DNA of 64,000 nt from Zingiber officinale (lineage: Eukaryota; Streptophyta; Magnoliopsida; Zingiberales; Zingiberaceae), in contig NC_055998.1 in NCBI RefSeq assembly GCF_018446385.1, forward strand, positions 23,367,173 through 23,431,172. The letters run 5' to 3'. Every line of letters starts with the position of its first letter. The stretch's first letter is position 1. The position numbers and the translations under genes are program-made. Below are positions 24,478 through 37,000 of this stretch, in pieces. The notes under the pieces were generated by a model. It saw nothing but the letters and a program-made list of their open reading frames with translations. It was not told the DNA's origin and searched no databases.

Positions 24478-25845
24478 TCACAGCCAATCCCTCTGCTGCA
24501 ATTTCAGAGGTAGATACACCTCAGAGAGATACTGGAATCCAAATGAACTTAGTGCTTGTATCTCAGCCTTTTGCCTTGTCTTGACCATTATCTCGAGCTC
24601 CTTGACCCACCCTTCATTCTTCTTAACGAAGTCCTCCTCCAACAAGTCTTTCCCAGCCTTCACGTCTTGATCTGTCATGGGGAGCCGACATTGCTCCGGC
24701 ACCTTGTATTTATCCAGATCGCTGGGCCGAACCCCCAGCCATTTGATATCAGGAGTCGTCAAGTTCGAGCTGTCGTAAGACATATTCTTTGACCCACACA
24801 TGTACACTGAGAGGATCTTGAGGCCGTAGGGATCACTGTCGACGAGTGCCAGAACCGGGAGCTTCAGTTCAGTCTTCATCCGTTTGAGGAAGAGCCTGGT
24901 AGCAACATCCGGCTGGCCTTTGGCGGTGACGATAATGCAGGGGAACCTGTTGTAGAAACGGTCCTCCGCGAGCCTCATAAATGCGGCGTCTTTCTCTACG
25001 AGAAGAATGAACAGGGCGTCGCTTTCGAGGTTGCCGACCCGGTCAATGTTTGGGGGAATGGCCTTGCCGCCGATGCCCATCTTAGTGCAGTCAATTCGGT
25101 CACCGTCGTCAGTGAAGACGAGGCGACCAACGACGACACCCTTCTCGGAGGCAACGACGTGGAGGGAGGATCGGGTGCATCCGAGCATGCAAGAGACGTC
25201 ATCAAGGACGGCATCGGACTGGGACTGGTCCTGGAAGAGCTTCACGTCGGTGTAGAAGAGGTCGCGCTTAGTGATGTGGATGTCTCGGCGGAGGACGGCG
25301 TAGACGAGGGAAAGCACGCGGGCTGTAACGGTGGCCTTGCGGACGGTGGAGAGACTAGCGAATGGGCGGGAGGATGATTTGTCGCGGAGCACGATGCGGT
25401 CGATCTCGGGGACGTAAAGCTGGTTGGAGGCAGCGCGGGAGGGCACGTCGAAGGAGAAGCCGCTCCCAGCAAGGATGGATCGGGCCACCGCGAGGACGGT
25501 GCGCTCGATGGCGACCTGCACGGAGGCAACGTCGCGATCGGAGACCTCGCGGCAGGCGGAAGAGAGGTTGAGGTCGGAAAGGGAGACGGCCTTGGAGGAG
25601 GAGACTTCAGATCGGGAAGCTTCGTACATCTCGCGAATGGAGGCGAGGATTTCGGCGTCGGACTTGAGATGTTTCCGCAGCCCTTGGGCGTGGGAGTCCT
25701 GCTTCCGGGGTTTCTTCGAGGTGGAACCGTCCGAAATAGAGGCGACCGGTGCGGCCGCCTCAGAGCGGCGCCGCTTCCTCTCAGACATCGAGCAGTTCGG
25801 CGGTGCCCTGGAGGAAGACAAGATGGACAGTCCAGTGTTTACCAA
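24478..25845 (-). CDS. TOP6A: DNA topoisomerase VI subunit A (SPO11-3/TOP6A)
   Basis: A single uninterrupted frame of 455 residues; the second Met (residue 20, codon starting 25788, [10 protein letters not shown]) gives 436 residues, closer to the usual length of about 427, and may be the true start. After a basic, Ser-rich N-terminus comes the winged-helix/CAP domain with the TKRDLFYTD motif and catalytic tyrosine at about Y198. The Toprim domain follows, with the acidic LLVEKDAAF (E284) and VDSDPYG (D336, D338). All catalytic residues are present. TOP6A pairs with the GHKL ATPase TOP6B to pass one duplex through another, and in plants it supports endoreduplication and cell growth. It is not the meiotic SPO11-1 or -2, which have many introns. 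The GC content falls from the 5' to the 3' end of the gene, as in many monocot genes. Confidence 0.95.
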   Translation of the reverse strand: MVNTGLSILSSSRAPPNCSMSERKRRRSEAAAPVASISDGSTSKKPRKQDSHAQGLRKHLKSDAEILASIREMYEASRSEVSSSKAVSLSDLNLSSACREVSDRDVASVQVAIERTVLAVARSILAGSGFSFDVPSRAASNQLYVPEIDRIVLRDKSSSRPFASLSTVRKATVTARVLSLVYAVLRRDIHITKRDLFYTDVKLFQDQSQSDAVLDDVSCMLGCTRSSLHVVASEKGVVVGRLVFTDDGDRIDCTKMGIGGKAIPPNIDRVGNLESDALFILLVEKDAAFMRLAEDRFYNRFPCIIVTAKGQPDVATRLFLKRMKTELKLPVLALVDSDPYGLKILSVYMCGSKNMSYDSSNLTTPDIKWLGVRPSDLDKYKVPEQCRLPMTDQDVKAGKDLLEEDFVKKNEGWVKELEIMVKTRQKAEIQALSSFGFQYLSEVYLPLKLQQRDWL

Positions 25846-26308
25846 CTTCTAGGGCTTCTCTCGTTTTTTTTTTTCATTAAAAAGGCCTTTGCTAATTTAG
25901 TAAATTAACTAATTAAATATGAATTTTAAATTTATTTTTTAAAATGATAATAGTAATATTAATACTAAGAGGCTATTTTTAAAAAATAAAAATAAAATAA
26001 AATATAGAGTAAAATAAATTTTCTCTAAATAGTTATAGATGCGTCCTCAAATTGAAGCTTGCAAGAAGCTGTTGCATTTGCTCCAAATGTTTGTTGTCGA
26101 GATCCCTTCCATATTGGCTTCTCCTATTTCCCTTCTTCCTCCACCGCTTCCCTTCTCTCCCTTGCTCCATCGCCGGAAAGAGCAGGAGCAGGGTTCCGAG
26201 GAGAAAAATAGGGGGCCGCTGGGTTGGCGGTTCCAACCTTTTGCATCATCAGGAGCAGGGTTCCGAGGAGTCCATCTCTGGTCACCGCCATCACCATGGG
26301 TACTGTGT
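25846..26308. other. Upstream of TOP6A and leading into the kinase pseudogene
   Basis: A T-run and AT-rich stretch (25866-26030) lies just upstream of TOP6A. 26040-26300 is pyrimidine-rich, with a direct repeat of AGGAGCAGGGTTCCGAGGAG at about 26184 and 26249. No gene is supported. Confidence 0.4.
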
Positions 26309-26417
26309 GATAATACTCATATCTCCACCAGAGTGATGGGTACTGTGCACCAGAATACGCTAAGACTAGACAGCTAACACTAAAATCAGATGTGTACAGC
26401 TTTGGAGTAGTTCTTTA

Positions 26418-27057
26418 GACCCTTTCCAACTACAAATTCTATTTTAGTGTACTTTCAACACTAATTTGATGTCATTTAAGCACCAAAATTTTTTTCAACT
26501 CCATCCATGAGACACCATTTCCTATCTTAAAAGGAATATTCTTTAGAATATTCTATTTTTCCATCTTATAATTTATTATTCAACATACATATTAATTTGT
26601 TAAATATTTTTATTACGATAATAATTACTATTAATTTTTATGATATTATGTTTTTAGTTACAAGAAAATTAAAATTAATATTTTTATAATTTTGTTAGAA
26701 ATAATTTAATAAACATACTAATATTTAATATTTAAAGATAATACACAATCATAAACAATTTAGATATTAATTTATAATAAATTCAATTAAATTAAATCAT
26801 ATTAATTTATAATATTTAAAAATATTTTAAATATAACTTACCTATTATGATATATTATATTAAAAAAATCTCTACTTACACCAAAATGATGCAAGTGAAC
26901 AGTGCAGCACCATTACCAAGTGAACAGTGCAGCACCAAGATGATGCTGCACTGTTCACTTACACCATTTTAGTACAATTTTTGGGATCACCATTGGAGAG
27001 GATATGGTGCCCTTTTTACACCAAAATGGTGTAAAAGGGCACCGATTGGAGATGCTC
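26418..27057. mobile_element. MITE with TTA target duplication (PIF/Harbinger-like)
   Basis: It interrupts the kinase pseudogene. TTA flanks it at 26415-26417 and 27058-27060. The left end GACCCTTTCCAACTAC and the inverted right end GAGCATCTCCAATCGG are imperfect inverted repeats. A 3-bp TTA duplication and GAGCATCTCCAA-type ends are usual for Tourist/PIF-Harbinger MITEs. It is AT-rich with no coding capacity. Exact excision would not restore the kinase frame, so other changes are present too. Confidence 0.7.
26893..26960. repeat. Direct and inverted copies of a 17-bp word inside the MITE
   Basis: AAGTGAACAGTGCAGCACCA occurs twice head to tail (about 26893 and 26918) and is followed at 26944-26960 by its inverse TGCTGCACTGTTCACTT. 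Either direct copy can pair with the inverse to form a hairpin. Confidence 0.85.
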
Positions 27058-27420
27058 TTAGAACTTATCTCCGGAAGAAGAGCTATCGACAATTCAAGAA
27101 GTGCAGGCGAGAGTATGCTGTTAGTTAATATTTGAGATATGGTTTGATCTTTACTACAAAGGAAGAGCTTCTTCATGCTCGTTAGGAAATGAAGCCTTTC
27201 CAAAAAGTCATTGATTCATCTATAGCATTAATCATGCTTTATTTGGTTGCAGGCGCTGCCAGTGTTCGAAGACAGGAAGAATTTCTCTCAAATGGGATCC
27301 AATGCTTAAGGGTCAGTGTCCAATCCGGAATTTATACCCGAGAATTGCCATTGCTTCAAGATGAGTGCAGGAGAAGCCCAGCATGAGGCCTTGGAATGCC
27401 GATGTCGTATCAGCACTTAG

Positions 27421-28068
27421 TTGCCTTTTCACAAACACAATCCTAAGACCCAAGCAGTGACACCGAAAGAATATCAATCTGAGAGGGTTCGATTAGGGCC
27501 CTTTGATTATCATTATTATTTTTCTATAAAATGTTTTGCAGACAAGAAGGGCAGCTATTTCAGTCCTCAGGTAGTATGGTTTATGTATTTAAACAGAGTA
27601 GCGGAATGGTTGGTATTGTTTTAAGATTGTATTGGAGCACAAGAAGCAATAGTTTGGATTTGTTCTAATAAGCAAAATTCGAGTGCATTGCCTGACTGTT
27701 ATGCTCCCTCCATTACAGTTAAGCCTCAACAACAGCGTTGGCATTTTGAATTTTGATGATTAAAATGAAGGGGAGAAAAACTAGATAGAAAAAAAAAAGG
27801 AAAATATTGAAATTGAAAGGCATTTAAAAAAAAAACATTAACATTGCAGGGACAGAATGAAAACATTGACGATTAATGGAGAGAAAAAAAATGACCTCTT
27901 CATAGACTGTCGATGACAAAGTACAACCGCATTCATCTTGATTTGATTACAATAATGGTAACCACCCAGAGTTTTCTGTGAAGAGAACGTCCGTATGATT
28001 ACCAAGTAAAGGGTATGCAAAGTAGTGAACGAGAAGCAGAGAAGTCGTACAAATTAATCCAACGTCTG
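27421..28068. other. Intergenic, 3' flank of the TBC gene
   Basis: AT-rich with poly-A runs at 27790-27840. It probably holds the 3' UTR of the minus-strand TBC gene. Nothing else is recognised. Confidence 0.45.
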
Positions 28069-31000
28069 CTATTCATCTGATGGCTGAAGACCACCGGTAT
28101 CACCCTGAGATGTGGGGCTCTGCTGCTGTACGACGTCAGAAGGGCTTTTACCTTCATTGGTGTCTTCTGGTTTGCCCTTGAGCATAAAAATAAAGGATAT
28201 TAAGCAACAAAAAATTCGTTACTGGGTGATATAGTGTAAACAAAATCCATGAATTCAATCAAAAAAAGTTGAGCTACATACGGCGTGATGATGATACACA
28301 AGCAACAATGATTTTGTCTGTGTTGTTTCTAACCACCTAATGTATTAAATTTGCAAATGTTTCGAGTATGATTTTGTTGATGGGAAAGAGGACTTTAATA
28401 AAATTCATTGGGGACAGGCTAATGACTCGAAAAGCAAAGGTGGAGAAAGAAATCACTATTATCATGAATAATTCTTCTAAGAGAAATTTCGACTTGGAAA
28501 TTATAAGTTACCAAATCCTACCTTTTTCTTGTCAAGCCAGCCAAGTCCAAATGGTCTAGAGAGCAAGCCTGCTTTCCTGCTAGGCATATTATAATTTATA
28601 AGGCATAAATTGATTGATCAAACATGGAGAATATTAATTTAAACAGATGCAACCATAAAAGCTAAAGCTGCATCGAGAAAGAACTACAAGTAGAAAGGGG
28701 TCCCAACCAAACAATAAACATGAAGGATCAAAGTTGAAGATGGAAAAGAGAGGATAGGCTGAATAAGTTATGACCAGATAGTCAAATATAAGAAAACAAC
28801 AGGATTGCAAGGTTGTATTAAGGTACCTTGGCGAAGGCAACGGTTCTTGAGATTTAGCATGGCCTGACTGATACTGTATCGTTGCCTCCAACATTGACTC
28901 TGCCATCACAGCCCTTTTTTCCATATTTGCAAGTGCAACCATAATCTCTTCATGCTTTTCCTGTGTGTAAACAAAAGAAGCTAAGTAGCCGATATGAAAA
29001 AAGACAATAATGATAAAACAGAGTTTCATTTGCAGAAAAAGCCAATTACTGAGATTTCAAATGAAGTCCAAGCCCAAACTAGTATTCTAGTGCAGTTTGT
29101 AGAAGTTTGACAGGTAAAATGCAAAAGGACGCTTTTCTTTGAAACAAATATATAGCCAAATGAAAAATTCTTGATCGAAATAATTCGATAAGATTTTCAC
29201 TACATGATTTTTCATGAACCAAAGTGTTTCTAAACAAAAAAATTAATGACAACTTATATGAAGTTGTCCATCATCCATCAGCTTGGCTTTATTTGTTCCA
29301 TTCACAAGATTTTAATTCCTTAGTATTTGATTGTTGTCTATGACACCCGTTTGAGGATTTCCATGATTACAAGATTGATTTATCTTGATTGAAGCTCAAA
29401 CCTGCATATTACATATCACTTCAAGTATCAATGTCTACATAGATAAGGATGTTAAAGAAAATTGATTAAACACAAATAGCTAAACAACCTAAAAATTTGA
29501 GGTCGATTCCTCAGTTGTATTTAATTTTAAATGGTTGGTCTTGATATGACTATTTTCATCAAAAAGGCATCAAGACAAGAAACACATGAACTCTTATTCT
29601 TTGAGGCAGGGGTGGCACAGTTAAAAACTCTTCAAACCAAACTGAAATCCTTGGAATCTAGTTTTTAAGTTTGAAAACTATCAAGATCCAAACAAACCAA
29701 AATTTTAAATTTGATTTGGCATAGGCCAATCTACTGATGATTCTATAATTTTCTATTCCTATTCTCTATTTCATAAATGTTAAAAAAAAGCATGTCCCCA
29801 TCTATGGCTTCGATGAATATCTGACTACAAGGCATTGCTACAACTACAATAGCAATCAGAGCTATATTTGTCTTGACTAACATGTTACTGTACCTATAAA
29901 ACGTATTCTTAGGACTATTTTGTGTGTATCCAGTTTGAGTTAAAGTTGATTAGAGTCAGTAAAATAAAATCAAACTGAAACGTGTTTTTTTTCAGATCAA
30001 GAAATCAATATTTCAGTTGATTGATTTGGTTTGTATGATTTTTAGTTAAGAATGCGCACCCTTACTCTAAGGCATGCATATTAAGAGAGTCAGGTAATTG
30101 TATAGAAAATGACACTTCTTAGTTAAATTTAGAGAGAACAAAAACGTGTTTCATCAACAAAGTTCAGCTGCAAAGATTTTTCACCCACAGTATGATTGGC
30201 AAATAAAATCAATATTTTATGGTGAAATTATGCTAGAAGGGAAAAAATGAGCAGACTTTCAAATTCCATAAATGAGGGGAAAAGAAATAAACAGAAAACA
30301 AAATCTACAATCCATTTGAGTGCAACTGCAAACTCAGGAATATTAGAACCTGAAGCATGTGTGCTGTATATTTCTGAGAAGCAGCATCCTGCTCAGCTAA
30401 CATGCGAGCATCTTCTGTCACTTTTTGTTCCTGCTCCAGCCTCATTAATACCTTTGGAAGTGTCACAATTCTTAAAATAAGTATAACATTATGATATTGT
30501 CTATACATAAAGGGAAAACAATTATACCTGAAGCATGGCATTTTCTCCTTCTTGTTTCTCCACCAGAGCTTGCTGCAATGTCAATAATTCCTGTTCCAGC
30601 TGCTCAACCTAAAAAAGGAATATCCCTTTCCTGGTTTAGCACAAAGGATATATAAGCAGGACAACTAATCATCTAGTTATATTCCCAATTATTAAGCTAA
30701 TGAGTTTGCACAAAGCCACATCATTGGTAATACACAAGTTATTCATATCATTTTTAATTTATCAAATGGAGTGTCTCTGGTCTCTCATTATCCTCACACC
30801 TTTTCCAAGGAAACTATTGTGACTAAGAATGTGTTCCTACTATCTGGATTTTCTCAAATCTTATCACCTATCGGATTCCAAATTCAAATCTACATCTAGC
30901 TATTCATGACTAGTATTATAGTAATATTCCAAAAATTCATCAGAATTAGTGACAGACTACTACTAGGCAATTTCCTATATCTATTTTCTCTCAATTTGAT

Positions 31001-34000
31001 CCATAAAGCATGAGAAGTTGCCCTTCGGTCTTTTTTTTTTTTTGTGTGTATGCCCCCTGGGTTTCAAAAAAAGGGTGGGATATTTTTTTTTGAAGTATGC
31101 TATATTTTTAATCCTAGTGTAAGAGCAGCTCACACCATTGGGACTTTTCTCAGCCATTGGATCAGCATGTCCACCAGGAAAACTGCACAAGGTGATCTAA
31201 TATAATGCATTCTTGGTCGTTCAGTTTCACACTTGCAGTCTACTCCTGATTATTTTTCATCATTAGAAATGCCTTGTCCTGGAGCAGATGAACTGACAGT
31301 GGTAGCACCAATCCTGCCGTCATGCGGTGGCTTGGATCTGATGAACTGACAGTGGCATTGCCAATCCTTCAGTCATGCAGTAGCCTGGAGCTGATGAACT
31401 GACAGTGTACAGGATGTAAACGAGCCGAACTGAACTGAACTGAACTGAACTGAACTGAACTGAACTGAACTGAACTGAACTGAACTGAACTGAACTGAAC
31501 TGAACTGAACAGTATTAGGCTCGAGCTCGGCTCGTTTCAGTTATATTCGGGCTCGAGCTTGGCTCGAGCTCGGCTCGAGCTCGAATCGAGCTTTTATCAA
31601 CAAGGCTCGAGCTCGGTTCGTTTTAGAATTATCAAGCTCGCGAACAGTTCGAGCTCGGGTCGTTATTAGCTCGATTATCAAAGTTAACGAGCCTAACTCG
31701 TTAAGCGAGCTCAGGCTCGTTTTCAGGCTCGTTTAGAGCTCATTTTTTTTTGCTCATTTTAAAGTTCATTTTAAGGCTCATTTTTTTGGCTTGTTTTAGA
31801 GCTCCTTTTTTTTGGCTCGGTTAAGGCTTGTTTTAAGATTCGTTTTTTTGGCTGGCTAGCCTATAAACGAACATGTTCGCAAGCTCACGAGCCGAATATC
31901 CTTAAGCTCGAGCTTGGCTCGATAAAACTATCGAGCTCAAAATCGAGCTCGAGCTCGGCTCGATAAGATAACGAACGAACTCGAATGAGCTTTTTATCGA
32001 ATCGAGCTCCGAATAGCTCGCGAACCGTTTGGTTCATTTACATCCCTAAGTGTACTGCTAATCCTTCACTCATGCAGACCTGGTATACAATATTATCCAT
32101 GACATGTAGCTAGCTTCTAATCCTTCAATCATGAAGACCTGGTACACAATATTATCCATGACATGTTGCTAGCTTCTAATCCTTCAAGTATGCAGACCAA
32201 GTTACCATAAGAGTAAGTTATTTATTACCAAGTTTGCCATTTTAGGAATAGGTTATTGTTATTAAGTTTTTTAGTGAAAAGATCATGGTTAGGGCTTATG
32301 AAAGATGCTCCAATTTTTTTTTAGTTTAATAGTGTACTGATATCCTCGATCAATCTTATCTTTAAATAAATAGATCCAAGATGTCAAAAACTCGTGAAAA
32401 AACTCAATCCAACTTAACTATTCCTGCACCCTTTTCTTTTCATATTGTTGAAGTCACATTTTCTTGAATCCAATCTTAGTTCCATTTATATTTAAAAACA
32501 TCATTTATATTTAAAAATATTTAGATTTCCAGAAGTTCTGGGGATATATAATCAGTAGAACAATAAGAAATCAGAACGAGATATGATTTTGAAATAGAAT
32601 CTTTTGTAAATCAGAACAATTAAAAATAATAACAATTTGTTAAAAACAAATCTATTCCTTAATTCAGAATGAAAAAAATTGCAATAAGATTATCAAAACC
32701 TATGCCCAGGAATTGGTATTGGTTTAGAACAAGAGCTTCAAAGGTGTGATTAGTCACTGGTGATGCATCATTCTGAATTGTTCCAGAATAGTGAATAGTT
32801 TGGAAAAGAGAGAACTTGCATTGATATATTGAACAAAACCAACAAAAAGATATGAAATCTAAACAACGGCAGTTTCACTATTTAAAACAATGCTAACAGC
32901 CTATGATCCATTTCTATGGAAAGCCCCCAGGATAATTGGCATGTAGAAGTGGTCAGGTTCATCAAAATTGCTACTCATCCTATGGTGAGTACCCAGTTTG
33001 ATTGTCAAACTTTAACCAATATAAAGTTTGTTACAAACAAACACCTTCGTTTTTACAATAACTGTGACACTTTCAGTCCAAACTCTGGATAAAACCTTAA
33101 CAACATATGATATTCACTTAATTCTTGGACTCAACATTCTTGTCCAACCTGACCGTGCCCTTCTTCTAACCAAGGATTATGCCCTTTTTCTTTCTACTCC
33201 TATTGTATCCCCTATTGTCTCCGACTATTCGGCGTTGGTACAAAAGTATGGCGTTGCCCCTCAAAACATTCCTGCTCCATCAATACTACCTCCCTCTAAA
33301 GTAGTACCGCCCAAGGTACATAGTATCCCTCTAATGCAAGAAGCAAACTGCCATTGTAAAGACCAAACTATTTGTAGAAGCTCTTACCTAATATACAGAC
33401 AACTCATTTCCAATGACTAAGCTTTTCAAGAACTTCAGGAAAACAGCCGTTTTGATGACTTAATGGACGAATTACATGACAAAGATATCTTTAGATCTCT
33501 AGAACTACCAAAGGATTTTTAGCACCATCAACATTACTCCAGCTTATCTCCATGCAAATAAATTTAGACGATATAGTTCTAAACTAGAAAAGCTAAAAAT
33601 TATATGAGACAACCCCCACCAAATATTGGACCCAGACTTACCCATAAAAGCACAAGACTTGCAATAGACAAACTAGGAGATAGAAGAATGTAAAACTCAC
33701 ATTCAACAACTCATAAAACATAGAGTTATTCAACGCTCTACCTCCAGACATAGGAGTCCAACTTTCATAGTAAACAAGGGAGCTAAACAAAAGAGAGAGC
33801 AATCCCGAATGATATTCAATTATAAGAGAATGAAAATTATCACAAAGATGGATATAAAATTTCAAACAAAGATCAGTTATTGAATAAAATACAAGACTCA
33901 AAGTGATTCCAAGTTCGACATGAAATCTGGATTCTGGCAAGTCAAAATGCATCCAGACTATGTAGAATGGACTGCTTTCTCTTGTCTCGAAGGATATTTT

Positions 34001-37000
34001 GAATGACTAGTAATGTCGTTTGGTTTAAAAGTAGCACCACAAATCTTCTAAAGAAAAATAGATAATATGTTTAAAAATGTAGCCAGCTGTACATGCGTAT
34101 ATATAGATGATGTATTAGTATTCTCTAAAATAAAAGAACATTATGCACATCTGCATCTTATCTTTAACTTATTTGAAACCTACGGATTAATTATCTCCCG
34201 AAGCAAAATGGAACTGGCTGTAGAGCATATAGAATTCCTAGGAGTAGAAATCGGACAAGGGAAAATATCTTTACAACCACATATTACTACCGAAATACTA
34301 AATTTTCCAGGTAAGATGGAGGATACGAAAATCCTTAGATCTTTTCTAAGTCTTTTAAATTATGCTAGACATTATCTAAAGGATAAGGAAAAATCAAGGG
34401 ACCTTTGTATAATAAAACATCACAAAGAGGACAAAAATATTGCAACCAACAAGATTTAGATCTGGTCAGACAAATAAAAGACATGGTAAAAAACTACTTG
34501 AATTAACACTACCACTTGATTCAGATTATATGATTATCAAACAGATGGCTATGAAACAAGATGGGAAGGAGTCCTCTACAGAAAATCCAATAAATATGAT
34601 CCTAAAAATATAAAAACACTATGCAGATATACTTTAGGCAAATACAAAGGAAAAAGTCCGCTAACTTCTTTGGACTATGAAATTTTAGCTGTAATTTACT
34701 ATCTTGATGCTTTCAGACTCTTTATTTGTAGCAAACAAGAGATCACAAAACAGATTGTGAAGGTATAGTAAAATATAGCCAACAAACAAAAATGATTAAA
34801 ATTTAGAAATGTCATTATTAACAAAGGTTTTACCATCTAATGAGAACACATTAAGGGAAGTAACAATTCCTTAGCAGATACATTATCTCAATTATTATCA
34901 TAAACTTTGAGATAGTTCTTGCAGACATGCATAAACAAAAGAAAGTCAACACTTTTACAATGAACACCATGCGATTCAGAAATCAAGAACTTTAACAATT
35001 TACTCATTATGAGGAACAAGTTTATTTTACAGAGAAAAATTAGATTACATACAAACATGTTTTCTTGACAACATCTGGGACATTCCAACAATTCCTAGAG
35101 GTACTAAATACAAGATAGTCATTTATTTATGGCTAATTACTTCCGGACAATAATACTAAAACCAGCCGAAAAGAAGTTCTCATGTTATGTAGTTTACTCT
35201 GGTTTTCAAGTAGGAGTATACTATGAAGGGGAAGAAGTTACCATAGCTATTCTGGTTGTGCAAATCCTTCATTCCGAGGTTTCTCTTCATTGGAAGATGT
35301 TTTTGCTTCAGCCAAATCAGTTATTGGGCCTAATTTCTTTATTAGTAACCCTACTAAAAACGGGAGGAAAAATACCTATGGAAACAGAACAACCAGAGAA
35401 GGCCGAAGAAATAGCTAAAAAGATATGCATAGGCTATTACAACTTCTCCAAACAATACTGAACCTCGGTATATAGGCCCAATTATTTAACGTTAGGGCAA
35501 TTAAGAACCAACGCTGTAGCCACATCCACACAGAAGCAATTTTGTTGGGCCTTCCCAACATTATACCAGATGATATATCTATATATATGAGACGCTTGCA
35601 AAAGACTACTTTTCAAAACTTTACTGACTTATGTGAAGCTTTAAAGATTTTACACCAACAGAAAGTCCCAAAAGGGATGACAATCATTTATGAAAGAGAA
35701 AGTAGCCCCAAGTTTAAATGCCACAAACGCAACAAAACTTGTAAAACTTCAAAAAAATATGGGTGTCGATACAACCTCTTATACGCCTTAAGAAAAGTAC
35801 ATATAAACATGGACGCATATAAACCACCAATAATTAAAGGAAGAGCAATTGCTCCGTTCCTCTTAATGGACTATGGCTTACTCTACAAACAATGGGTACA
35901 TGATCCCTCTAAGATTTTCCAAAGAAACTTGGATAAATCATCTCTTTAGCTCTCGAAGAAGAAGATACATTTGTCATCTGTACTTTAGAAAGTTCACCTC
36001 CAAAATGAGTCGGCTTAAAAGTAGAGTCTGCTAGGCACCTCAATAAAATTGACATTGACGAACTCAACGGTCGACAACTGGAGTTTGATGACTACACTTC
36101 TGATTTTGACATAGAAGCTTTCCCCTCTTTATCAGATCAAGTAAAACATTGGAGAGTTTCAGTTCAAGGAGCTAAGTGGTCATGGGATAAACTAGAAGAC
36201 CTAAATGAGTACCTCTTAGCCTAAGAAACATACACAGAGAAAATACACTGGCCTAGAGACATAGGTACCAGATTCTTTCCTTTCTCTCTTACAACTCAAC
36301 ATTCAACCTTACTATAGCACTACCAAGGGAAGGCTGACAGATGGGCTACTAAACGACTAGCAAGTTCTGTTCTATCCTCTAGAGAATATCGAGCATCCTT
36401 AGTTAGGTCGGAACAACATACAACCCCGGAATAATATGCAACTGAAGATACATCTACAGCCAGACATAAAGCCCAAAGTTCAACCCAAAGATCTTTAGCC
36501 CAATTCCAGCACGCCCAAGGAACGAATTCTACTCCATCATTGGATTTTGTCAACGAGCAAAACCTAGCCAACATGATGGAATTATAGGGACCCACTCTTT
36601 GTCCTTTTCCACTACCTTTACAGCTACACTATAGTGGAATCGTCCTTCTCATCCTCAAAGAATCTTTTCCTCCTTTACCTAGGCCACGCTATGCACTCAT
36701 GGGAGGAATCTGTTCCTTCTCCACTAAGGAACCTCTCCCTCTTCTATAAAAACCCTCTCCAACCCTTGCCCAGTGGCATAGCATATTTCTTCCGTTCCAT
36801 TATTTTTCCTTCCTCAATCTTTATCTAAGTACCCTAGTGTGAACAATAACTATACTATCTAAGGTCATAGGGTCAGTCCCTCACACACCAACAAAGAAGT
36901 CAGCGTTGCAAGTATATTTTTCTTTACAAGTGAGGCTCATTGGAAGGAAAAATAATACATAACCTACTCTATTCAGTTCACAATTATTGTTTAATTCCCT

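Larger units (their letters stand above)
26309..27420 (+). pseudogene. Receptor-like cytoplasmic kinase (PBS1-like, subfamily VII) fragment
   Basis: Plus-strand remains of the C-terminal half of a protein kinase domain are readable in pieces. They are the activation-segment end [12 protein letters not shown], then [44 protein letters not shown] and a last piece with KGQCPIRNLY, EKPSMRP and DVVSALS. The pieces lie in different frames with stops between them. The frame change after VMGT fits a 10-bp loss between two ATGGGTAC words. A TIR element (26418-27057) sits inside the SFGVVL/ELISG junction. A retained splice-acceptor-like TTGCAG at about 27247-27252 argues for a genomic duplicate, not a processed copy. 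The N-terminal half of the kinase is absent. Confidence 0.82.
31262..32200. repeat. Minisatellite with about 60-70 bp units, split by a TIR element
   Basis: Units carry AATCCTTCAGTCATGCAG and GATGAACTGACAGTG; at least three lie before 31411. Further related units (AATCCTTCAATCATGAAGAC plus ACAATATTATCCATGACATG) lie at 32056-32200. The transposon at 31411-32048 sits inside the array. Confidence 0.7.

Noticed and set aside
25362-25852. Long open frames antisense to TOP6A
   Set aside because: They are Arg/Glu-rich shadows of a GC-rich coding region whose sense frame is a full conserved enzyme.
36320-36595. Minus-strand open frame in the plus viral copy
   Set aside because: It mirrors the sense frame of the downstream viral ORF and has a counterpart only because of the inverted repeat.
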